A stretch of DNA of 64,000 nt from assembly GCA_018105865.1 (NCBI GenBank), contig CM030837.1, positions 9,806,725-9,870,724 of the forward strand, in the 5' to 3' direction. Below, piece by piece: positions 20,992 to 31,130 of the stretch. The position numbers and the translations under genes are program-made. The number at the start of each line of letters is the position of its first letter. Positions within the stretch are counted from its first letter, which is position 1. The notes beneath the pieces were generated by a model. The model had not been told where the DNA came from. It ran no database searches and worked only from the letters and a program-made list of their open reading frames with translations. The stretch is from Metaphire vulgaris. Its lineage: Eukaryota > Annelida > Clitellata > Crassiclitellata > Megascolecidae.

Positions 20992-22227
20992 ATGCAGAAC
21001 AAATTGGAAGACCTTGCCTTTCGGGATCAAGGTAGGCTCAAATCCAAAGACGAAGTGGATCGTGGACATGGAAAGCACCGTCATGAGAGAGAGGTGACGG
21101 CGGGCAGGTCAGACAAGAATTTCTTATTTAGAAATTCAGTAAAGCAAGAAAGTTCTGAATGCCACAAGGAGAGGGGCGGCTCCTTCAATCGTGAAACTTC
21201 GGAAAACAAGGAAGTTCGGAAAAATCTATCAAAAGAAGCTGGAAAACGAATTGGCTCGAGACCAGATTCACCTGTATCGTCGGAAAACGGGAACGAAACT
21301 CCGAGTGACTACGAGTCAACTTCGGATGAGTCTGATTATCGGGGCAAGCAAACTGTGGAATCCAAGAGAAATAATAAAACAGCGTTGGATCTACGCTGTC
21401 AAAGTTCTCAGGATGGCAAACAAAGAGACCGCGGTATCCGAATCAAGCTGGAGAAGTACGATGGTAAAACACCAGTGGCCGCTTTTCTGGCAAAGTTTGA
21501 AGTGTGTTCTCGGTGTAACGGTTGGAATGAGAGGGAAAAGGCAGACCAACTCATGTGTGCTCTTACAGGTCCTGCAGCTCAGCTTTTGTGGGACATGGGA
21601 GATTTGCAGAACGTAACGTGGAAGACATTGGTCGACCATTTAAGTGCGAGATATGGCTCACAAGATCAGACGAGTCTTTATCGTATAAAGTTGAGAACGT
21701 ATCGACAAGCTCAGGGAAAATCCTTGAATTCTGTCATGTTTGAAATTCGGAAATTAATTGTACTTGCTTATCCTTGACCAACGAATGGACTTTTAGAAAC
21801 TGTGGCTTGCGACGCTTTCATCGACGCATTAGCCGATCAGGAGTTGGCCCAGAAAGTACGAGAGCGAGAGCCGCCATGTCTGGATACTGCGTACAAGCAC
21901 GCTGTTCGTTTCGAAGCATACGGAAAAGCTTCCAAGTTCGGTACCGATGGTGAGCGAAAACCAGGGAGAGTGAAGAATACGAAACAGGTGAACACGAGAG
22001 ACCCACATAATCGACTTTTAGACGATGTCGAGAAGGGCATGAAAACGATCTTAGAGAGGTTGGAACAGTTGACTGTCGAAAGAAACACTGACCAGAAACG
22101 GGAGCTGGTGGACAGGCCAAGAGAGCAGAGTAGACCGTTGGACAGAGCATGTTTTGGCTGTGGTCAGAAAGGTCATTATAAGCGGTTCTGTCCCCAGGCC
22201 CGAGCCTCGGACGATCGTCAAAATTAG
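20992..22227 (+). pseudogene. Gypsy gag with CCHC knuckle (second family)
   Basis: An open frame from 20992 holds a basic, charged N-terminal region and then the gag core: IRIKLEKYDGKTPVAAFLAK, EKADQLMCALTGPAAQLLW, YGSQDQTSLYRIKLRTYRQA. A stop at 21775 is followed after a short gap by DAFIDALADQELAQKVRERE and the zinc knuckle CFGCGQKGHYKRFC (about 22150-22190). Gag would form the cytoplasmic particle and package the RNA. Same strand and direct upstream neighbour of the protease at 22297. It needs at least one frame repair, so it is inactive. Confidence 0.8.
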
Positions 22228-22239
22228 GTAGGCGAAGAA

Positions 22240-22725
22240 GCGGGTCAACCTGATGGAACCAGAGATGCGCAGAACCATCTAGTAAAAGGGAGCCGTATGG
22301 CTTATGTTTTCGGAAAGTTGGAAGGTCGAAGAAAGGAACACCCGTGCCTATTGGACACCGGGAGTGAAATGTCGTTGGTACCGAAGTATATGGTTAACAA
22401 GAAATTACTGAGACCGGCTCAGCAACGACTGATGGCAGCGAATGGCACCAGAATCAGAGTAGAGGGCGAGGCCACCCTCAAAATAAAGATAGGAAGAAAC
22501 GTTTACGCTCTTCCCTGTCTTGTGACCGAACAAGTAACCGAATTGATTTTGGGTCTGGCTTGGTTGGAGATCAATAAAGTGAGTTGGAACTTCGCTACGG
22601 AAAGAATCTGTTCGGGACAGAATCAATACCTCTCCATGAGGTGGACGAGGAGAGCATGTGTTGCAAGGTAATGATTGAAAGGGAAGTTGTCGTACCATCC
22701 CTCCGAGAAGTAGACATCTCGGCAA
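22240..22725 (+). pseudogene. Gypsy aspartic protease
   Basis: Frame from about 22297 reads FGKLEGRRKEHPCLLDTGSE, with the catalytic triad DTG, then MSLVPKYMV, and after 50 residues ELILGLAWL, the hydrophobic flap-end motif (ILG.) of retroviral-type proteases. It would cleave the Gag-Pol precursor. After NKVSWNFATERI the frame changes and the sequence goes on as LHEVDEESMCCKV, the linker that normally leads to reverse transcriptase. Confidence 0.8.
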
Positions 22726-22985
22726 TCATGGTTCATCATCATTCGGGACGATGCCGAACAGAATGGACCACTGTTCCGAGCGAACTCATAGCAAACGAAA
22801 AAGTCGTTTCCGAACGGCAGAAGGATTGGAACGTTCATTTACCGTACGTTATGGCTGCATTCGTTCTACGGAACCCGAATCGACCAAGAGGACACCGAAT
22901 TTCTTGTTCCTTGGTAGAGAGAACCATGCACCGATCGATCTTCTCGTGTCTCCGCTGCTATAGAGTAGTTAGTTCAACTTACATG
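22726..22985 (+). pseudogene. Gypsy integrase tail joined directly to protease
   Basis: Across two frames: LIANEKVVSERQKDWNVHLP, YVMAAF, then in the next frame ESTKRTPNFLFLGRENHAPI. This is the C-terminal part of a gypsy integrase core (pattern WD..LPYV..AYR...H.STG.TP..L..GRE...P.DL). There is no reverse transcriptase, RNase H or integrase zinc finger between it and the protease. The element has an internal deletion of about 3 kb. Confidence 0.7.
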
Positions 22986-23154
22986 TAGTTGACAGTCAGT
23001 CGCTCACACAGTCGGACTCTCAGTTACTCAGTTGCTTCTTGGATACGAACAATAATAATAATAATATATGAAGTTATAATATATCTGAGTCTGTTGATTA
23101 TAGTTTAACACTCTATAAGTTAATAGTACAAGCTAGGCGTTAGCAAGACGCCAC

Positions 23155-23290
<136 letters not shown>

Positions 23291-23587
23291 ATGTTTGCCA
23301 TAGATCAGCGGTTATCAACCTGTGGGTCGCGACGACGCCACCCCGACGGGGGTCGAATGACGATTTGCCAGGGGTCGCCTGAAACCTTCGGAAATATGGG
23401 GCTGTCTCTTTTTTGATGCGCAAAACTTGTAATTGTACAAAATTTTCCCATTGGCAGTTATTAGTTTTTAAAACTATTAATTGATATTCGAGGACAGACT
23501 CCCTGGCATTGCAGACAATTGAATTATAATGATTTCAAACATTGTAATTGTTGTACAATTATTATCATTATTTTCAACAGTTTACAT

Positions 23588-24260
23588 TGTGATAGAGGGC
23601 TAGATTGAAGCATAGATAGCAAATGATTGGAATGTTGGTAGGTTTGTATGTGAAGTTTACTATGTTTGCTTCTATGTTTATGTGAGCAAATAGGAATTCA
23701 CGTTATAGAAGGCGTGATGAGACGACGAGCGTCATTGGTCGAAAGAGCCGTTGCTGGAGGCAGTTACGTTTTGAAAGTGCGTCTTTTTCGAAGAAGAAGA
23801 GTTCGACGGTTGCCGAAGAAGAAGGCGGACGTTCGATCGCAGCGATTCGTTCCTGCTCTTCGTTGTTTTAGTTTAAATTGCTATTGTTTAAATCTGAACC
23901 GAGATTTCAGTTCGCTTAATATTCGTGAATTCGTATATCGAATTGGTTTTCGTGCAAAGGGCACATTTGTTTCATTTTCATTGATTTTGTGTGGAAGCTG
24001 TTATCAGCTGTTATTTACATTAGTAACTAGTTGCTAAGATAGTTGCTGTCGCTGGACGTTTTAAAACATTGATTAGAGTTATATAGCACTGCCTATTGAT
24101 AGCCGCTATGGCGGAGGAGTTGAATATTTAATTAAGATTAAAGTGATATTTTATAATAAGAAGAGTTTTGTTCGTTAAAATGTACGAGTTAGTGCCAAAG
24201 TAGTTTCCCCTAGACAAGTAAGTAAGTAAACGAGTCCTATTTAGGTGGCCGCTCGTCACA
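23588..24260 (+). repeat. 5' LTR of the Gmr1-like element
   Basis: Starts TGTGATAGAGGG and ends GCTCGTCACA. Nearly identical to 32898-33570. Both copies contain a 123-codon frame (23666-24037 here) that I take for chance, since it starts and ends inside the LTR. Followed by TGTGGGTAGGCTCAGG, presumably the primer-binding site, whose tRNA I could not assign. Confidence 0.92.
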
Positions 24261-24564
24261 TGTGGGTAGGCTCAGGTCCGGTAGAGTTGAATCTAGTTGT
24301 ATGTTGTCGTCGCACAAGGATAAGCGGGCGACGCTGCTCCACTCCGTGTAATAAGAAAAAGCAGAATTTTAGGCTCTTTTATTTAATTAATTGAGGAGGC
24401 CTAGTGAATTTTAAGAGTGAAATAGGGTTTGAGTTTTGTCTCCCCGTTCATTGTAAGTAGTATCAGTAGTTTAAACTGATTATTACTGCTTTTGTGTTGA
24501 ATATTGCTGTGTGTTTTGATTAGTTGTTTTGCATTGAATTTGTATATTCTGCATAACTTTAAGT

Positions 24565-24768
24565 ATGGAAAACCCAGCACTCCCTGATGCATGGTCGGTT
24601 GAAGACATTTTATCTATGAATGTAGAAGACTTAAGGGAAAATTTGCTTTCAAAAGGGGTCGAAATGAGGGGTAACAAGGACCAATTGAGGGCAAAGCTGA
24701 TTAAATTATGTGTGACAGGATTGGGTGAAGACAGTGTTGTGCTGGATGCAGCGACAACAAATAATTGA
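24565..24768 (+). CDS. SAP-domain leader protein of the Gmr1-like element (67 aa)
   Basis: A complete small frame, MENPALPDAWSVEDILSM..., with a SAP-like helix-extended-helix motif at residues 16-48 (MNVEDLRENLLSKGVEMRG, then NKDQLRAKLIKL). SAP domains bind DNA, often AT-rich scaffold regions. It is the first frame after the 5' LTR and probably the original N-terminus of Gag. The stop after ATTNN is followed by about 280 bases of foreign-looking sequence before the coiled-coil part resumes near 25050, so an insertion may have cut it. Role in the element (for example chromatin tethering) is inference. Confidence 0.55.
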   Translation: MENPALPDAWSVEDILSMNVEDLRENLLSKGVEMRGNKDQLRAKLIKLCVTGLGEDSVVLDAATTNN

Positions 24769-25044
24769 GATGTTCGTAGATTTAATACTTTAATAGGGTT
24801 TAATATAATATGCGTTGAACATTAGATACACTGCTAGTCGTGTCACTTCGTTGACTGTCTTCAGACTACTGTCTTAACTATTCGGCTGCCTAGCCTACTC
24901 TGTCAGCTACGGCTGCTGGCTGCAGCAGCTTGCCCACGCAGCTGCTACAGCTACGGGCGGTAGCGCCCTCAAGTGGTGGCGGTCGGCCACTTGACCGCTG
25001 GTCAGCCCTAACGGCTGGCAGACTCCTGAAGTCGGTCACTACAG

Positions 25045-25274
25045 ACAGACAGACAGATATTGAGAGTGTTGGCAGTAGGACTTCTCAAAATCCCAACCAT
25101 ACTCCAATAGAATCTGAGGCCATTGTCCTTAAGAAATTAGAGGTACAGTTAGAGATGCGTAAGTTAGAACTTGATGCCCAAAAAGCTCAACTTGATGCCC
25201 AAACTCAAAAAGCTCAACTTGATGCCCAGATTCAGCAAGCTCAAATTGATGCCCAGACCCAAACCCAAATTCAA
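25045..25274 (+). pseudogene. Gag coiled-coil segment, cut by a DNA transposon
   Basis: Frame reading RQTDIESVGSRTSQNPNHTP then LKKLEVQLEMRKLELDAQKA and imperfect repeats of QLDAQTQKA and QIDAQTQTQ. High Gln/Leu/Ala content with regular spacing predicts a coiled coil. The frame is interrupted after QTQIQ at 25274 by the element at 25275-26809 and resumes with QAQIQSNEKIELHKL at 26814. Confidence 0.6.
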
Positions 25275-25439
25275 ATTAGGCCGATCGCAGAACTAAAATT
25301 AGAATCGGTCCTAAAGGAGGTCACGCTCACTGCGCATGCGTATGCAAATGTGGCCATTAGATAGTTGAATTCACGCGGTATTGTGTGAATTACTAAATAG
25401 ATTTCTTAAAGTTTAATTTGTTCCGCGATAAAATTAAGT

Positions 25440-25690
25440 ATGCCCATCAAACACTGTTGTTATGGAACATGTGCAAATGACAATAGGAAAACTGAAATTT
25501 GTTTGAAAGAAGGGGTTCGTTTTATACAGTTCCCCGGTCCGTCGAGTCGTCGACTGACAGAGCAAAAGCAGAGTAGCATGTCGACGAGAGAATTTTACTA
25601 TCGGGAACATTACCAGATGGACATACATTTGCAACAAGCACTTCTTAGATCCAACTGGGCCAACTCAGATGAATTCGGATCCTCTACCAG
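25440..25690 (+). pseudogene. THAP-type zinc finger, N-terminal fragment
   Basis: MPIKHCCYGTCANDNRK... then GVRFIQFPGP fits the start of a THAP domain: C-X4-C with the FP pair at the expected distance. The conserved W and the C-X2-H second half are not seen downstream; the frame continues with unrelated residues into the MITE at 25703. THAP fingers are the DNA-binding part of P-element-type transposases. Only this part remains, or the rest is in a lost exon. Confidence 0.5.
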
Positions 25691-25702
25691 CCAACTCCAC
25701 AC

Positions 25703-25894
25703 CAGTGGCGGCTCTAGGATTTGGCAAGTGTGGGGGGGCGCGTTGGGGTGGCAACTTCTAATCATGGGGGGCCAACCATTTGTTGTTTAATGTATGTAGC
25801 ATTAAGTATAGGGTCCCAACTGGAGGGTCACTGAAGGGGAGGCACTCAATAGGGGGGCACGGCCCCTCCCTGGCCCCCGGTGGAACCGCCACTG
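25703..25894. mobile_element. hAT MITE, 192 bp (same family as 63929)
   Basis: Ends CAGTGGCGGCTCTAGG (25703) and GAACCGCCACTG (to 25894), flanked by CTCCACAC on both sides (25695-25702 and 25895-25902). Interior is G-rich on this strand. A second copy begins at 63929. Confidence 0.92.
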
Positions 25895-26008
25895 CTCCAC
25901 ACATCATACAATCCTACCTTCAAATAATATCAAATTGCAGATTTTCATGGGCGGGGCACAGGGCATACGTTCAGTAACTGTTAAAGTTTGATGCCTACTA
26001 GCCAAACG

Positions 26009-26130
26009 CAGTGGCGTCATTTGCCAAAATTGCCTAAAATTTCCCAAAATTGCAAAAAATGCCTAAGATTTGCAAAAATTTGACCATAAAATTATCTCGC
26101 CCCCCAGGAAAGTGTGAAAAGACGCTACTG
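26009..26130. mobile_element. hAT MITE, 122 bp
   Basis: Ends CAGTGGCGTC (26009) and GACGCTACTG (to 26130), flanked by GCCAAACG at 26001-26008 and 26131-26138. Interior has repeated TTGCCTAAAAT motifs. Confidence 0.9.
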
Positions 26131-26358
26131 GCCAAACGTTTAACCATCCTACATGATATCACTGCAGTTTCACTCGTACTCGTGGGTCGTCGCCTACTAA
26201 AAATCTCTATAACTAGTTAATTTATTCTGGCTAGGGTGAAGAGCCAAGCCAACAAGAAATTTGTTTCAAAATTATAACTCAAAATTGAAATGTTAACATT
26301 CAAATTCTCAAGATCGTCGTTTATTCTTTATTAGCATTTTTTAACTTAACATGTATGT

Positions 26359-26359
<1 letters not shown>

Positions 26360-26457
<98 letters not shown>

Positions 26458-26470
26458 TGTGTGTGTGTAT
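26360..26470. repeat. (TA)n followed by (GT)n microsatellite
   Basis: About 27 TA units, then about 24 TG/GT units with a single CGCG interruption; directly visible. Confidence 0.95.
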
Positions 26471-26813
26471 AGACAAATTAAGATGATGAAAATAACGACA
26501 TGACCACATTTTACTTAACGCTATATTAGACATTGCCTATGCACAAGTTCATCCTTTTTCCGATCTGCACTCGAGCCAACATTTTAATTCAACAACTGAA
26601 TTGTTAGTAACATCACTACGGCGAAGTTTTGCTCCTGGAACGTCTGACTCTAGCAGCTTTATTTCGAAAAACGCTCTGCTTGCAGTGCTTGACGCCTTGT
26701 CCACTAGCTCTTCGCTGTCCACATTTGCATAAACAGCTGAGCGCAACTTGACCTATTTATTTTAATTAGATGCATGACGTCACGGAATCGCTTAGGCGAT
26801 CAGCCTAATTCAA

Positions 26814-28360
26814 CAAGCTCAAATCCAGTCCAATGAGAAGATTGAGTTGCATAAGTTGACCTTGCAAAGTGAGTCAGTAAGTAGTGATAGGACTAGTGCA
26901 GGTAGTCCTGATAAAGCTAGTGAAAATGCTAGGAAAGCACTCCCTAGGTTTAATGAGAGTACAGATATTGACTCCTACTTGACTCTGTTCGAACGAACAA
27001 TGCTGAACTTCCAGATTGAGAAAAATAAATGGCCTGCTATGCTTCAAACTCAGATAAGTGGTAAGATCTTAAAAGTCTTTGTAGAACTGACTGCTGAGCA
27101 GGTCCAAGATTATGACTTTATCAAAGAAGCCATCCTAAATATGTTTCAATTAGTTCCCGAAGCATATAGATTAAAGTTCAGGCAGCTCAACAAGGACCAA
27201 TCTGAAACGTATACACATTTTGCAACTAGGTTAAATTGGCATTTTCAGAGATTTTTGCTTGGTCATAAGGCTCAAGATGACCCAGAAAAAATCAAAGAAT
27301 TGTTTAAAATGTAACAATTTTTGAACAAAGTAAATGATAATGTTCTGAAAACTTGGCTTATGGACAAACAAGCCAATTCACTTGTTGAATTAGCTAGATT
27401 TGCTGATCAGTTTGTTGCTATTCACAGAAACTATTCAAATAGCAGTGACACATACAACAGACACAAGTTTGCTCCAAATGCATACAGACATGAGCACAAT
27501 GCAACCCAATCAAATAGATACAACACTGATAGAGACAATGCCAACAGTTGCACTAATTGGAGATATCAATTAAATCAAAATGTCACTTCTAAGACATTGC
27601 CAGATGAAAATAATGCCAATTTGAGAAATTTTCCACATTCCAAAACACAGGGGAGGAACTCAAATTTCAGGAGTGGTAAAAATGGGCTGCCCTCAACCCA
27701 GAAATGTGCATTCTGCCATAGGAATGGACATGGTTTAGACCAATGTTTTGCTTTAAAACGACAGAGAAATGAGAAGGCAAATTTTGAGCTAGGCTCAAAT
27801 TTTGCTGGTCCAAATGTAAACTTTGTGCAACAAGTTACACATAGTTTGGACACAGTACCAATCAGCTTCAGACCCTATTGTTCCCAAGCTACAATTGTAA
27901 ATGCAGACAAACAAACAAGACAAATTATTTCCTTTCGTGACACAGGTTCATCACAGACTTTAATCAGTAAAGAACGAATAAATCCTGATGAATACAAAGA
28001 TACAGGCGAATGTCGTTTGATCAAAGGTATAACTGGGGATGTTATCCAAATTCCTTTGGTGTTGGTTAACCTTGATTGTGTTTTTCATCGTGGAGAAGTG
28101 TTGTGTGGTCTCATCGATCAATTGCCCCATTCGATTGATGTTTTGATTGGAGCTGATGTGGATTGTCGAGTTGATGAGGAACTCATGGATTCATGTGTGG
28201 TGACTCGGGCTAAAATCAAATCATTAATTGATCTTGAGAAAGATTCATTAGATAAGAAAGCAGAGGTCACATATAATCCAGATGATTATTATAATTTTGA
28301 TTTTAATTTAGAGGGTCTGTTTGAGAACGACTTATTGGGGTCTACTGTAAATTCACAGTG
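26814..28360 (+). pseudogene. Gag-protease of the Gmr1-like element
   Basis: Gag core: KALPRFNESTDIDSYLTLFE, WPAMLQTQISGKILKVF, EAYRLKFRQLNKDQSETY, then one stop at 27313, LKTWLMDKQANSLVELARFA. Zinc knuckle CAFCHRNGHGLDQC (CX2CX4HX4C) near 27710. Protease: RDTGSSQTLIS (Asp-Thr-Gly at 27939) and IDVLIGADVD. The layout and residues resemble the gag-protease proteins of the lineage whose integrase precedes RT. It is almost intact, with a single stop, in line with the young LTRs. It ends in an acidic stretch where the RTE element inserted. Confidence 0.8.
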
Positions 28361-28363
28361 TGT

Positions 28364-28407
<44 letters not shown>
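28361..28407. repeat. (GAT)n tract at the RTE insertion site
   Basis: Fifteen or so GAT units join the protease end (SQCV) to the 5' end of the RTE element. A second GAT tract ends the RTE (30694-30711). The target was probably a short GAT run, which hides the target duplication. Confidence 0.85.
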
Positions 28408-28409
<2 letters not shown>

Positions 28410-30712
28410 TATATACATGGAAGATGCCGGGAGACATAGCAAGATACCAAATAGACTACATTATGGTAAATGGAAGATATAGAAACTGTGTAAAAAATGC
28501 GAGAGCTTACCCGGGAGCAGATGCAGACACAGATCACAACTTGGTAGTAATGAAGGTGAGAATACAACTGAAATATATAAACAAGAGAAAACAATTAAAT
28601 ATACAATGGGATAGAGATAAAATCAAAGAAAAGGCAACAGAAATTGCGGGGAAGATTGAAAAACAAGTGACGACAACAAACACAGGAGAGACAACGGAAG
28701 AAAGATGGGAAAAACTAAAATCTGTGGTAGTAAGAGAACTAGAGCAAGAAGTAGGAAGGAAGAAAAGAAGGAAAGCTAAAAAGCCATGGGTGACAAATGA
28801 AATGATAGAAGACATGGAGCAGAGAAGAAAATGGAAGAAGCAGAGCACAGAATATGCAAAAAAAGAATATAGGAGACTAAATAACCAGCTGCGAAGATCA
28901 ACAGAAAAGGCGAAAGAGAAATGGTGGGAGAATAAATGTCAAGAAATAGAAAAGTTACAAGGACAAGGGAAACAGGATCAAGTATATAAGGAAGTAAAAG
29001 ATTTAACAAAGAAAGAAGGTATGCAAGGGAGCAGGGCGGGTATTAAAGACAAACAAGGAAATACACTCACAACCCAACGAGAAGTGGAAGAGAGATGGAA
29101 AGAATATATAGAAGAATTATACCTGAAAGACAGCAAACCAACGGAACTCAATATAGAGGAACAGCAAACAGTTGAAAGCGAAGAGTTAGGACCAGGACTG
29201 ATGAAAGAAGAAATTCTGCACGCATTAGAAGAGATGAAAAACAACAAAGCAGAAGGAGTGGACCACATACCAGCAGAAGCAATAAAGATACTAGGGAGAG
29301 AATGCAACGAACGAACTGGTCGAAATCTGCCAACAAATCTATATGACAGGAGAATGGCCAAATGATTTTCTACAATCAATAATGATTCCGATTAAAAAGA
29401 AAGTAAATGCAATGGAATGCGAGGACCATAGAACTATCAGTCTATTATGTCATGCGGCGAAGATAATACTCAAGGTCATTACAAAAAGAGTACAAGCGAA
29501 AACAGATGCAATAGGATTCCTTGGAGAGGATCAGTTTGGGTTTCGGAAGGAAAAGGAACACGGGATGCAATCGGATGCTTAAGAATGCTAAGTGAGAGAA
29601 GACTTCAAAATGGAAAAATATCTATATATGCTTCGTGGATTACGAAAAAGCGTTTGACAGAGTAGATTGGAGGATTTTGATGAGAGCACTGAAAAGGGTG
29701 GGAGTGGATTGGAGAGACAGAAGACTGATAGCAAACCTATACCTTGGACAGTCAGTGAAGGTGAGAATAGAGGGAGAACTGAGTGAATCGTGTATGATTG
29801 GGAGAGGAGTAAGGCAGGGATGTTCACTGTCACCGCTGTTGTTCAACATATACATCGAAGAATTAGTACAAGAGGCGATGGAGAATACAGATAAAGGAGT
29901 AAAAGTCGGAGGAGTACTAGTAAAGGCGCTGCGCTTCGCAGACGATCAAGCCATGCTAGCAAGCAATCAAAAAGGGCTTCAGGAAGTAATGGATAAACTG
30001 ATAAAAGTGTCAGAAAAGTATGGAATGAGAATCAATACAAAAAGACTAAAGTTATGGTAATAAGTAAAAAGAAGGAATGAGAGTAGACATAAAGGTTTAC
30101 GGACAGATCATAGAGCAAGTGAAGGAATTTAGCTATCTAGGAAGTCTGATAACAACTGATGCTAGATGCAATAAAGAGATAAGAAGACGTATAGCAATAG
30201 CAAAGGAAGCTTTTTACAAGAGAAAGGAGCTGATGCAAAGTAAACTAAAACTAAACCTAAAAAAGAGATTGGTAAAAACATTGATATGGAGTGTGGCGTT
30301 GTATGGGGCGGAGACGTGGACAATGAGAAAGGAAGATATAAAACGATTAGAGGCTTTTGAAATGTGGATTTGGAGGAAAATGCAAAAAGTAAAATACACA
30401 GAGCATAAAACAAACGAGGAAGTCATGAAGGAGATAGAGGAAGAAAGAAGCCTGATAGATACAATCCGGAAAAGGCAGAGAAATTGGATGGGACATGTCC
30501 TCCGGCATGACTCTCTACTAAGAACAATAATCGAAGGAAAAATGGAGGGAAAGAGAGTGAGAGGTAGACCGAGAAAGATGATGTTGGAGTGGATGATGAA
30601 TAAAGGATATCAGGAACTCAAAGAAGAAGCAAGCAATCGATCGGAGTGGAGAAACTGGATACCTGGACCTGTCGAGAGACAGAAACACACTGATGATGAT
30701 GATGATGTAGCT
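28408..30712 (+). mobile_element. RTE/BovB-like LINE, 5'-truncated, inserted in the Gmr1-like element
   Basis: Starts within the endonuclease: TWKMPGDIARYQIDYIMVNG and DADTDHNLVVMKVR (the catalytic His region). Then a basic linker, and reverse transcriptase from about 29200: GVDHIPAEAIKIL, FGFRKEKEH, DYEKAFDRVDWRIL, RQGCSLSPLLFNIYIE, LRFADDQAML, YLGSLITTDARCNKEIRRRI, LYGAETWTMRKEDIKRLEAF, RGRPRKMMLEW, ending EWRNWIPGP before a GATGATGATG tail. All are hallmarks of the RTE clade. Frameshifts near 29370, 29585-29630 and 30058-30077 make it inactive. The host protein resumes at about 30713. Confidence 0.88.
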
Positions 30713-31130
30713 CCAAGTACTGTTGATGAGGAGGTTGTTTTTGATGAGTCGTGTGACTCCAGTTGTGTCCAGGACCCACATGGTTTTTCTGATGATGTTG
30801 TTGGTGGGGGTTCCATGAGGCTGAATCGCCCAGTTGTTTCACAGGTTTTTCCTAGTGATGTTGTTGATGGTGGTTCAGGGAGGTTGAACCATCCAAATAG
30901 TTTTTCGGATGATGTTGTTCGTGGAGGGTCAAGGAGGTTGAATCGTCTATGTGTTCCAATTGGTTTTTGGATGATGGTGTGGTTGGTGGTTCAGGGATGT
31001 TGAATTGGCCAAGTGGTTTATTGAATCGGCCAAGTGGTTTATTGAATCGGCCAAGTGGTATGTTGAATCGGCCAAGTGGTTTATTGAATCGGCCAAGTGG
31101 TTTGTTGAATCGTATAAGTGGGTCATGCGA
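30713..31130 (+). repeat. In-frame tandem repeats between protease and integrase
   Basis: Two repeat types follow each other. From 30776 to about 31000, about four 66-72-base copies encode FSDDVVGGGS.RLNRP. From 31000 to 31115, six 21-base copies (AAGTGGTTTATTGAATCGGCC) encode the heptad GLLNRPS. A frameshift near 30965 separates them. They lie where the protease-integrase spacer is expected and keep frame, so they probably arose as coding repeats of the element's polyprotein. Confidence 0.75.

Larger units (their letters stand above)
25275..26809 (+). mobile_element. THAP-bearing DNA transposon inserted in gag
   Basis: Inverted ends ATTAGGC(C/T)GATCGC start at 25275 and end at 26809, with TCAA on both sides (25271-25274 and 26810-26813). 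AATTCAA is shared if the ends are set differently. Removing it restores the gag frame exactly (QTQIQ to QAQIQ), which fixes the borders within a few bases. It carries a THAP-type finger (25440), so a P-element or Kolobok relative is likely. The superfamily is undecided. Two MITEs and an AT/GT microsatellite lie inside; without them it was about 1.2 kb. Confidence 0.75.

Noticed and set aside
23666..24037. 123-codon frame MLLCLCEQIGIHVIEGVMRR, present identically in both LTRs
   Set aside because: It lies wholly within the LTR; identity between copies follows from LTR duplication, and no domain is recognisable.
28289..29379. Antisense frames of 60-130 codons over the RTE LINE
   Set aside because: The sense strand has clear RTE motifs; the antisense frames are shadows of the A-rich coding strand.
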